Of a stretch of 64,000 nt of DNA, positions 23,184 through 32,962 are shown in pieces. Location of the stretch: assembly GCF_026914265.1 (NCBI RefSeq), contig NC_069136.1, positions 36,873,406 through 36,937,405 on the forward strand, given 5' to 3'. A program made the translations under genes and the position numbers. A model generated the notes under the pieces. That model was not told the DNA's origin, did not search any database, and saw nothing but the letters and a program-made list of their open reading frames with translations. The stretch comes from Mya arenaria (taxonomy: Eukaryota; Mollusca; Bivalvia; Myida; Myidae). Every line of letters starts with the position of its first letter. The stretch's first letter is position 1.

Positions 23184-23513
23184 CATTCGGAACTCCTCGG
23201 CCATTTTTTTCAAAAACAACCTCGGATGTATTTGGACGGTTTACATACTCAAAAAGAGGTATGTTTAAGTCCGCTGCAAGTAGATCGCGTAGTAATTTTA
23301 TTTAGCAGTTAAACTTTATGTCTTTACTCTTGGAAATCTTAATTATGTTTGCAATAATACACTTCACTGGTAATCAATTTAAATTTAGATCAATTAATAC
23401 AACTCTAAAACACTAAATTTAATTAACGATATAATTAAAAAAAAAAAACGAACTGATGTACCGGCATACATCCGAGGTTGTTTTTGAAAAAAATGGCCGA
23501 GGAGATCCGAATG
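23184..23513 (+). mobile_element. MULE-like MITE with 9-bp target duplication (copy 2)
   Basis: 330 bp with terminal inverted repeats of about 45 bp (CATTCGGAACTCCTCGGCCA and its complement at the right). It is flanked by the 9-bp direct repeat CCTCCCTTG (23175-23183 and 23514-23522). A 9-bp duplication fits Mutator-like elements. The interior contains GTCCGCTGCAAGTAGATCGC. No ORF. Confidence 0.8.
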
Positions 23514-23661
23514 CCTCCCTTGACTTCATTACACAAAACTACGTAACACATTCGAATTCGTATGAACGATGGCGGTAAATTTAAATCAAATTGAAACCGA
23601 AAAATAAAAAGGAATGATTAAATAGGTAGGTATATAATAAAGGAATATTACGATAAAACGA

Positions 23662-23751
23662 TTTTCTGGTGACCTGCATCACGTCGAGTTCGATGAGTAA
23701 ACATGTATCCGTCGACACATCGAACTCGACGTGATACAGGTCACCAGAAAA
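23662..23751. repeat. Hairpin-forming inverted repeat, 34-bp arms
   Basis: Arms 23662-23695 and 23718-23751 (TTTTCTGGTGACCTG... and its complement) pair with a single mismatch around a 22-base loop. It lies between a MITE and a TIR element and belongs to neither. Confidence 0.75.
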
Positions 23752-23765
23752 GCGTCCTTTCATAA

Positions 23766-24250
23766 TGCACCAGTCAATTGTAACCAAGGTCCATTCCCCG
23801 CTATATTTAAAGCGATGACAAAACCACCGCAATCACCCGTCCGCCCGGTTAGCTCAGTCGGTAGAGCGTTGGACTGTGAATCGGACAACCCGGGTTCAAT
23901 TCCCGGGCGGACCAGGTCGCTTCTGTTGTGATTGGTTATGAAATCCTTTCTACGACCATTCGCACTGTACCACTGCATGAACAGAATTTGTCACTTCCTT
24001 GCAGAGGTGAAGGCACCAAGTACTAGTAATAGTTAACCGCCCATGAAAGGTGTGCGGTGGTTTGAACTGTCACTCTGGGACCCTTCATTGTGCTCACGCC
24101 GGGACCCGGAGTATAAACTACCAACACCACCACCACCGCATTCACCCGGCACTGCGGGACCACCTGAAAGGTAAAAACACGGCCCATTTCCCCGGCTATC
24201 CCCGGTATACCCCCGGACCTGGGGGGCCGTGGTTACAATTGACTGGTGCA
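23766..24250 (+). mobile_element. TIR element carrying a tRNA-like unit
   Basis: The ends are inverted repeats: TGCACCAGTCAATTGTAACC at the left and its complement at the right. The interior has a tRNA-like segment (23839-23914) and GC-rich blocks with CCCCGGCTATCCCCGG and CACCACCACCGCATTCACCC. There is no protein-coding frame. It could be a SINE that gained inverted ends or a MITE that captured a tRNA-derived promoter. Confidence 0.65.
23839..23914 (+). ncRNA. tRNA-His-like (GTG) segment, probably a SINE-type Pol III promoter
   Basis: It contains an A box (TAGCTCAGTCGGTAGAG) and a B box (GGTTCAATTCC), with the anticodon loop CTGTGAA reading GTG (His). GTCCGCC and GGCGGAC at the two ends pair fully, and the T-arm CCGGG/CCCGG is perfect. 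However, the spacing between that acceptor stem and the A box is three bases too long, and the anticodon stem has one mismatch and one wobble. It therefore looks like a tRNA-derived promoter rather than a working tRNA gene. Confidence 0.5.
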
Positions 24251-24409
24251 TAGTATTACATTCGTTGTTTTATATACGCCAATTTTAGAATACTTGTTCA
24301 ATATTGAAGGACAAACTCATGCCATATCCTTTCAGTGATTTCAATATGTGTTTTGTGTGAGAAACTATTGATTTATAAAAAATTAACAAGAATACTTATA
24401 TTTCTTAAA

Positions 24410-24765
24410 GCTTCATTCTCACAGATTGAACGTTTTGACAACTTTTTTATTTTTTGTCTTTGAACGAGCCAATTATTGCGAAACTGCATGGAAGCCAGTT
24501 ATATAAACTGCTGACAAAAAATTAGATCGCAGATTTTTATATTTAAGTTCAAAAATTGATGTTTTATGCATTTTTCTTAAACTTTTAGTAACGGTTTAAG
24601 CCATAAACATTAATTTTTTGAACGGAAATATGAAAATCTGCGATCTGATCTTTTGTCAGCAATCTTTTAGCATTGGTTTGCAGATATTTACGCAAAAAAT
24701 TGCTCTTTCAAAGACAAAAAAAATAATAAAAAGTTGTTAAAACGCTTTATCTGTGAGAGTGCAGC
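24410..24765 (+). mobile_element. TTAA-flanked MITE, family 2 (copy 1)
   Basis: Inverted ends GCTTCATTCTCACAGATTGA and CTGTGAGAGTGCAGC extend inward for most of the element (TTTTTGTCTTTGAACGAGCC against CAAAGACAAAA), making a long foldback. TTAA lies at both borders. A second copy is at 32161-32491. Confidence 0.8.
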
Positions 24766-25294
24766 TTAAATACATACAGTATTTTTATCTAAAATTTAAT
24801 GATAGATCAATGAAAAATCTTTATGGCTAGAATCACATTTTTGATTAATATGTTGGCTCTTTAAGTAAAATTGAATCATTACAGTAAATAAAACATAATG
24901 ATTTAGTGTTTATCTGATAAATTTATAATGCGTTTATTTCATCCGTATAAGATTTTTTTAGGGATAAAGGTATGGAGGGCAGAATCAGCGAAATGCATTT
25001 TATAATAAACAACTTATTGATTTTATTGATTCATAAATTGTTAAATTGTGAAGCAATTATCAATGGTACAGCATTTTATACAAGTATTCAAAAAAAAATG
25101 TATAAAGTTTTGCGATCAAATATCATGCAGTTGTATAAAGTCTGAAGAAAATCAGAATAACGAACTCATGTTATCCTTTCACTGTATACTTTATAAGGCA
25201 TAAATAGGGCGACACCATGTCAGAAATTAATGTAACCTAATTTACATGGATATACATTGTAGTACTGCAATAACATCAAAAAATGCATTTGCAG

Positions 25295-25382
25295 GGTTGC
25301 CAACAACATCGTACAGCAAACGAAAAGACTTCAAAATGAACTGGTGAAATCACAGGAGCCGGACCCCTCAGCTTTTGATTAA
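25295..25382 (+). CDS. Putative terminal exon of an unidentified gene
   Basis: It follows a good acceptor (AATGCATTTGCAG) and, entered with two carried-over bases, reads 28 codons to a TAA (VANNIVQQTKRLQNELVKSQ, then EPDPSAFD). The composition is protein-like and hydrophilic. An AATAAA follows at 25838. No partner exon is identified; the GIMAP gene upstream ends with a stop directly before a donor, so this could be its 3' UTR exon or an alternative tail. It may also be chance. Confidence 0.35.
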
Positions 25383-26312
25383 CATTTACTCAGTCTAACA
25401 TTAGTTATGGCATCAGAGTGCATACATGTGTGTTACACATTTTATAGAGTTAAAATGATGTATAGGAAGAAAAACAAAACAAAAAAAACTTGTAAGACGT
25501 TTATTCAAAGTGATGTGAAAATTTGACAGTACACTTTATAGTGAATGCGTTGTTTAAATAATCATTGTTTGCTTCATAATGCGTAAATATGTAGAGTAAT
25601 AATAATATTTGTAGCAATGTATATAACTCAAAATGTTCAGTGTGTTATAAGTCCAAAATATACAGTAAATGTTGAAAGACGCACTGTAAAATATAATCAG
25701 TATGAATCATATGTTTGATTGTATCAGTTATTTGGGGGCCATCATTACATTGAGTGAATGACAAAATAATGTGGGATTTCAATACAAAGCATTCTAAAAT
25801 TGTATTGCCTATATATGTTGCGCACAATTAATAATGTAATAAATGTTAATGGTATTTAAGCTGCACCTTTTTACTATAAAAAACACAATTAATACCCAGT
25901 CTAAAGAAAATGTAAATATAGAAACCATAAACCAACCATCTTTTGTTATATATTTTTTGTGTTGTTAAACTTGATAATATGTGCACTATAAATTTCAAAT
26001 ATCTATTCATTTCTGATGCATATACGATATTTTTTGGGCTTATTTCTATTTATGTGGTACCACATGTCAATGTATACGTATATAGCAACTTGTCATATTG
26101 CTTTAATTTGTATTGTATTGTTACATGCATGCATTTTCATTGTATAGTTTACATGTTCTGTGATATTACAAATACAAATGCAAGATAAAATGAAAACAGA
26201 CAAATCTCTTACAAATATTACATACGGTTTGGGACAAACTTTTGTGATGCGAGGCAATATTTGTCGCTGAGTGACTTTCCAAAATTTTATGAGAAAATTT
26301 CCTTTATTTTTA
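25383..26312 (+). other. Possible 3' UTR, then non-coding DNA
   Basis: AT-rich, with AATAAA at 25838-25843 that could end a transcript containing the exon at 25295. No other feature is seen up to the tandem array at 26313. Confidence 0.35.
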
Positions 26313-27255
26313 TGCCCCCGAAGGTGGGCATATTAAAATCGCACCGTCCGTCCGTCCTTCCGTGTGTCCGGCTCAATAACTCGTGTCCGGGCTGTAACTT
26401 TCCCTTGTATGGACAGATTTTAAAATAAATTGCCACATGTGTTCCACATACCAAGACGACGTGTGGCGTGCAAGACCCGTGCCCCTACCTCAAAGGTCAA
26501 GGTCACACTTAGTGTTTATTCACAATGGAGTGCTGCATATAGGACATAAAGTATAGGTTGTCGTGTCCGGGCTGTAACTTTCCCATGTATGGACAGATTT
26601 TAAAATAACTTGCCACATGTGCTCCACATACCAAGACAATGTGTCGCGTGAACGACCCGTGTCCCTACCTCTAAGGTCAAGGTCACACTTAGTGTTTATT
26701 CACAACAGAGTGCTGCATATAAGGACATAGAGTATAAGTTGTCGTGTCCGGGCTGTAACTTTCCCTTGTATGGACAGATTTTAAAATAACTTGCCACATG
26801 TGTTCCACATACCAAGATGACGTGTCGCGTGCAAGACCCGTGTCCCTACCTCTAAGGTCAAGGTCACACTTAGGTGTTTATTTACAACAGAGTGCTGCAT
26901 ATAAGGACATAGAGTATAAGTTGTCGTGTCCGGGCTGTAACTTTCCCTTGTATGGACAGATGTTAAAATAACTTGCCACATGTGTTCCACATACCAAGAC
27001 GACGTGTCCCTATCTCAAAGGTCAAGGTCACACTTGGGTGTTTATTCACAATGGAATGCTGCATATATAAGGACATAACAGTGTCGGTTGTCAACTATGG
27101 GTGGTATTTTTTATGTTTAGAGGCAATTTAAAAATAACTTGCCATATGTATTTGACATGTAAAGGCAAGATCAACTTTTCATGTACTGACCTTGTTCATA
27201 GATCAATGTCACAATCGGGGGCATTCGTCACATACTGTGACAGCTCTTGTTTTGT
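26313..27255. repeat. TTATGCCCCC-bounded tandem array, about 180-bp unit
   Basis: The left edge TTTATGCCCCCGAAGGTGGG is followed by CACCGTCCGTCCGTCC and then four units starting near 26384, 26563, 26743 and 26923. Each has GTGTCCGGGCTGTAACTTTC, TTGCCACATGTGTTCCACAT and AAGGTCAAGGTCACACTT, the last holding an ERR/SF-1-type site (TCAAGGTCA). The right part decays near 27250. Confidence 0.75.
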
Positions 27256-27557
27256 AATGTTTTAATTTTCGAGAATATTTAGTTTTTATATTCAATTTTC
27301 CGCAGTCTTTTTTGAGTTATTTTGATTGCAAGTTAGTGTTTTGACATTTCGTATAGGATTTTACTTGTTGCCTTTTCTTAATTATTGTCACCATAATTAT
27401 CTCATATCTTAATCTTATTGCTACAACTTGTAAGTTTACCCCGCTATGACGATCATCAACGTACTTGGACAACTTGTGTATAACCGTATAACCAGAATAG
27501 TTTTGCCAACTTCTCAATTACCTATTTGACGATTGCCATTTTTTGAATCACACTTCC

Positions 27558-27892
27558 CATTCGGAGCTCCTCGGCCATTTTTTCAAAAACAACCTCGGAT
27601 GTATGCCGGTACATCTGTTGAAGTAGTCCGATTTTTTTTTAATAAAAGCATTAATTAAATGTTGTGATTAAGAGTTGTATTCATTGCTCTCAGTTTAAAT
27701 TGATTGCCAGTGAAGTGTATTATTGCAAACATAATTACGATTCCCAAGAGTTAAGTCATAAATTTTAACTACTAAATAAGATTACTACGCGATCTACTTG
27801 CAGCGGACTTAAACGTACCACTTTTTAAGTATGTAAACCGTCCATATACATCCGAGGTTGTTTTTGAAAAAATGGCCGAGGAGTTCCGAATG
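27558..27892 (-). mobile_element. MULE-like MITE with 10-bp target duplication (copy 3)
   Basis: 335 bp, same family as 23184-23513 but inverted (the GCGATCTACTTGCAGCGGAC block lies near the right end). Flanked by TCACACTTCC at 27548-27557 and 27893-27902. Termini CATTCGGAGCTCCTCGGCCA and complement. Confidence 0.82.
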
Positions 27893-27902
27893 TCACACTT
27901 CC

Positions 27903-28420
27903 TTAATCTTCATTGGTAGATTACAATTTAATTATCATTGGTAACTTCTACTCTTTCATTTCATAAGTAGTCAGTACATTTTCATAAATAATGGACAAAC
28001 AAAAGAATTAACTTTGTACTTTTAATCTTTATATCACTGAAATATTGTAACTACTTTTATAGTGATAAGATGTTGTTTATTCTTACTATCATAGTTATTT
28101 TCACATAAACTATTTGATGTTTCTTGTTGGATCATTGTTTGGATTTATTTTGGATTGATTTTTAAACTTTAGTGTGTAATTAATAAAGAACCCATTTGGA
28201 CTTGAGTTGTTAATCTAATCTATTAAGTCTTTTTTAACGTGATCATAACTACAACAAGAACTCCCAGTTTGGTCAGCTTATTATCCGAATTATTATATAA
28301 ATGGCAAAGTGACGTTCCTCTTTGACAGTGTGTCTCGAACTCGGTGACCCCCTACTTAACCGGAGTAATACTGTCTTGTCCCGCACAACCTAATCCGAGT
28401 GTTGTGTGGTCACACATTTA
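27903..28420. other. Non-coding stretch
   Basis: AT-rich sequence without supported features. Confidence 0.4.
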
Positions 28421-29200
28421 CATACACATGTATAATCGTATACCCCCATCACACCAGACAATGACAATGGAGACCACACTTCGCCCTGGCAATTTCGACG
28501 AACGCAGCGAGGACGCCGTCAAATTTAAAAAAATAAATGCTTTACTCAAGTCCATACTACGTCCTTATTGCGTCCCTGTCAGGCATTCACTGCGTCTTAC
28601 ACGTTCAAAATATGTTCTTACTGCGCGCATCTTCACGCCTTCACCACGTTCATTGCATTCCTAATACGCACGCACCACGTCAAATGCGTTCTTTGTACGT
28701 TCCTACTACGAACTGGAAGATTGCACCACGCGCTTACCAAGTGATTATCACTTCCTCATTACGTTCTTATGACATGAATAATTTTGTAAATGTGATCGAG
28801 ATGGAATTACCGTGTTCTATTTATAGCTGGCATTTTTTCATTAATGTCTAGTGTTGGTATAAAAAAAAGTTATAGGGGAGTTGAATTCCGTATTTATATA
28901 TGATCATTGTTCAGAACCTGACAGGACGTGGTTAGAACTCCATTGACGTGACAAGAACGCAATGACAACCTAGAGAAGACGCGATGAGAACGCCATTAAA
29001 TATTTCTTATCCAGTACCATCCTTGCACTACATCAATAAAGTTCCAACTAGGTTTTGGTCACGCCGTCACTACGTCCAAGCCGTCGTTAATTAGTTCTTA
29101 TTAAGTTCTTACGTCCTGATTCGACCACGTCCTCACTGCGTTTTTTTTAACATGTTCAAAGTCTGATCACGTCCTTCACGTCCATACCACGTGACAGGGG
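28421..29200. repeat. Degenerate ACGTTC/ACGTCC short-repeat region with inverted halves
   Basis: The left half (28550-28770) is built on ACxACGTTCxTACTACG-like words. The right part (28920-29000) carries the opposite sense (GACGTGACAAGAACGCAATG), and further on CACGTCCTCACTGCG-type words return. The region can therefore fold on itself. An open frame at 28344-28664 is a by-product of the repeat. Confidence 0.5.
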
Positions 29201-29268
29201 TATTAGCAACAGCTAAAATACATAAACATTCGCATATAGCGAAGAACAAAGATGAGACTAATGCCCAC

Positions 29269-29745
29269 TTGTAACAAGAGGTCCCCTATGGCCCTATATC
29301 TCGCAACAAGAATCAATATAATGAAAAGTTGATGCCTGCCACAATGAAGTCCAATGCAAATTTTCTATTCAATGACCTTTATAAATTGTTTAAGGAGCTA
29401 TGACTCGTTTACAACTAAGATTTTGCCAAATAAAGGGTCTCCGGACAATAACTCCTGAAAGGGTTGATGGATTTAAACATTTTGGTACACTGCTTAACAC
29501 TATAAAATATATATAAAGTTTGACTCAGTTACAATTCACCACTGTTTGAGGGAGTTTTGGCCCCTTTTAAAAGAAATAGTTTCCTGTGTCCAGGCGGATG
29601 CGAAAGGTTATTCATCACTTCTTTGACAGCTCTAGTCAAAGCCAGAGAACATGGGTACAAGGCTTCATTTCAAGTTTGTTGAACATTTTTTGAGTTATGG
29701 CCAAATTTAAACTTAATTTTCCACTATGACAAGCTGACACAAAAA
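29269..29745. repeat. Dispersed repeat starting AACAAGAGGTCCCC
   Basis: The edge AACAAGAGGTCCCCTATGGC resembles the complement of the edge at 19720-19740, and the inside has degenerate blocks (GAxTTATGxCCxxxTTTAA). This is bivalve-type repetitive DNA without coding potential. Confidence 0.45.
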
Positions 29746-30229
29746 ACATATGAGCCAAAAATTGGTCTACGTCTCAACGATTAAAACCACTGTTAATATC
29801 ACATTGATCAGTCAGTTAAAGCTTGGCATACTGGTAATACCGCCTAGTCAATGTATGTACATTCATCAGTGTGACGACTTTTTGATATGATTTATTTATC
29901 AATATATTATATATTATTAAATGGGCAAAATGCCTAAACAAACACATCATAGAAACATGTACTTCATAATACAATGTAAATCGTCTATGACATCATATGT
30001 GAATTTAAATAACCAACAACATCTAAATTTTGAACATTTCTTTTAAATACTTAAAATGCATTTTTCTGTTAAAGGCAAAGGGAAGTAACCGCAGTAAGAA
30101 ATTTTGGAATTTTAATTCTGTTAATAAAACAAGAAATAGTGGTTTGAAGTTTGCAACAAATCATGTTTTAACGAGCAATCATCAACTTTGCATCAGCTTA
30201 ATTATTACACACAAAATGATGGATTTCTT

Positions 30230-31680
30230 TATATAATTTATGGCAACTGCCAATCATAAATTGGCATAATCATAATTATTACACACATAATGATTGATAT
30301 CCTGAATGATGGATATCTGTATATGGCAATTGCTGATCATACCTTGGCATTAGCTTAATTATTACACACAAATTAATGGACGTCTTGAGTGATAGATATC
30401 TTTATAAGGCAATTGCTGATCATAAATTGGCACCAGCTTAATTCTTACACACAGAATGATTGATGTCTCGAATGATGGATATCTTTATAAGGCAATTGCT
30501 GATCATAAATTGGCACCAGCTTAATTCTTACACACAGAATGATTGATGTCTCGAATGATGGATATCTTTATAAGGCAATTGCTGATCATAAATTGGCACC
30601 AGCTTAATTCTTACACACAGAATGATTGATGTCTCGAATGATGGATATCTTTATAAGGCAATTGCTGATCTTAAATTGGCACCAGCTTAATACTTACACA
30701 CAGAATGATTGATGTCTCGAATGATGGATATCTTTATAAGGCAATTGCTGATCATAAATTGGCATCAGCTTAATTCTTACACACATAATTATTGATGTCT
30801 AGAATGATGGATATCTTTATAAGGCAATTGCTGATCATAAATTGGCATCAGCTTAATGCTTACACACAGAATGATGAATGTCTCGAATGATGGATATCTT
30901 TATAAGGCAATTGCTGATCATAAATTGGCATCAGCTTAATGCTTACACACAGAATGATGAATGTCTCGAATTATAGATATCTTTATATGGCAATTGAAGA
31001 TCATAAATTGGCATCAGCCAAATTTATAACACACATATTCATTTATACATGTCTTGCAATTGAAGATCATATATTGGCATCAGCATAAATATAACACACT
31101 GACAGAATAATGATAGATTTTTTAAATGGCAATTTGCAAATTATGAATGGGCATTAGCATAATAATTGTACATTCAAAATGATGGATGTCTGGAATGATG
31201 GCTTTCTTTGTATATACATTGCAGATCATAAATTGGCACATGTATAATTCTATAACACACATAATGATGATGGATTTCTTTATACAGCAATTGCAAATTA
31301 TGAATTGGCATTAGCATAATTATAACACACAGAATAATGTATGTCCTGAAAGATGGCTTTTGAAGACCATAATCTGTCATCAGCATATTTAAATATTACA
31401 CACAGAAAGATGGATTTATTTAAATGGTTATTGCTTACATAAATTGCCATTAGCATAATAATGTAATACTAAAAAAGATGGATTTTTAAATGGCTATTGC
31501 AGATCATAAATTGTCATTAGCATAATAATGTAACAAACAAAATGATAGATATATTTATATGGCTATTGCAGATCATAAATTATCATTAGCATAAATATTA
31601 CACACAGAATGATGTATTTCTTTATTATATGACAAATGCAGACCATAAATTGATATTATGCGGAAAATTTCTCAAAGAGA
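30230..31680. repeat. Satellite-like tandem array, 83-bp unit
   Basis: About 16 units in 1.4 kb, best conserved at 30400-30960, where the unit is 83 bp (TTGGCACCAGCTTAATTCTT, ACACACAGAATGATTGATGT, CTCGAATGATGGATATCTTT, ATAAGGCAATTGCTGATCAT). Divergence rises toward both ends, as expected if unequal exchange homogenises the centre. Confidence 0.85.
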
Positions 31681-32160
31681 ATTCCAATTAATAAAATTGT
31701 AAGTGAATCTTAATATTGTCCAATGAAAGGCAATACATTTATTCATTTTATAATAAATCCCACATGTACTAGGACATAATTTTAATGCACATACTCAACT
31801 ATGGTACATCATATAAGAATTATTTTTGACAGAGACTTTCTTTTTCTTGTGATAACTGCTATGCAGATTAAATCATAATTTTCTGTTTTATTTACATTAA
31901 CAATAATATCAATACTGAACATACTGATGCACAGATTATATGTTGGCAACAAAACAGAATTTTGTAATTCTAAGCTTTTAAATAATTCAACTTTAAAAGT
32001 GTTACTTAAATGCTTGTTGGCAAAATATAGAACTATCTATCATATTCTTAAATAATTATTAACAACAGAGCTCCCATTTGAACTTTTGATGATTTTCTAT
32101 CATCAAAACAAGCATGTCCACCGTAAATTATTTTCTAAGACGTTTTATTTTCCTTTTAAA
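31681..32160. other. Non-coding stretch
   Basis: No gene or known repeat seen between the satellite and the MITE. Confidence 0.4.
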
Positions 32161-32491
32161 GCTGCACTCTCACAGATTGAACGTTTTGACAATTTTTGTC
32201 TTAGAACTAGCCAATTTTTGCGAAACCAGTTAAATAAGATTGCTAACAAAAAATGAGATCGCAGATTTTTATATTTAAGTTCAAAAATTGATGTTTTATG
32301 CATTTTTCTTAAACCGTTAGTAATGGTTTAGGCCATAAAACATTTTTTTTTAACAGAAATATGAAAATCTACAATCTGATTTTTGTCAGCAATCTCATAT
32401 CATTGGTTTGCAGATATTTACGCAAAAAATTGCTCTTTCCAAGACAAAAAATAAAAAAGTTGTAAAAATGATAAATCTGTGAGAGTGCAGC
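32161..32491 (+). mobile_element. TTAA-flanked MITE, family 2 (copy 2)
   Basis: Ends GCTGCACTCTCACAGATTGA and CTGTGAGAGTGCAGC with TTAA on both sides. Same family and orientation as 24410-24765. It lies about 30 bp from the stop of the SAM-domain exon, so it probably falls in that gene's 3' UTR or flank. Confidence 0.82.
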
Positions 32492-32521
32492 TTTAAATAC
32501 AAAAATGTATAATTTCAGTTT

Positions 32522-32962
32522 TTAAATAACAACTGTTTTGTCACTTGTTGAATCGTTTCCTTTCAGGTATTGAATAGCGTGTAACATCTTTAGTCTATGA
32601 CCTTTGTTATCAATGTTCAACATGTCCAAATCTGCTTCGGTCATTTCGTGAAGAACCATCAAATTCACCCAACCATTTTCGACCAATGTATCATGATACA
32701 TCTCCAATCCCAAGGCTCCAAGCCATTCATCTAATGTCAACATTTCACTAGAATTTTGTATATCGGACATGTCCATTTCTTGTAACTCGCCAGACAAATC
32801 AATTTTGTCGTAAGTGTTTGGAGATGGCCCCCGATTTGCGTCATTTGCTGCTTGCATGTTTATACATGTAGTTGCTGAGTTGTACAAGGTCGACGTCCGA
32901 GGGTTTATTTTGTCAGGTGTTTCTAGGACATGATAGAATTGGTCGGCTGTAGGGAGATCGTC
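32522..32962 (-). CDS. SAM-domain terminal exon
   Basis: 147 codons including stop. Acceptor TTTTTTTTAG. Contains YHVLE and YDKIDL tyrosine motifs, then the SAM domain at its C-terminal end. Confidence 0.75.
   Translation of the reverse strand, partial: DDLPTADQFYHVLETPDKINPRTSTLYNSATTCINMQAANDANRGPSPNTYDKIDLSGELQEMDMSDIQNSSEMLTLDEWLGALGLEMYHDTLVENGWVNLMVLHEMTEADLDMLNIDNKGHRLKMLHAIQYLKGNDSTSDKTVVI

Noticed and set aside
23839..23914. A functional tRNA-His gene
   Set aside because: The acceptor stem pairs only if extra bases precede the A box, the anticodon stem is imperfect, and the segment lies inside an inverted-repeat element. Kept only as tRNA-like.
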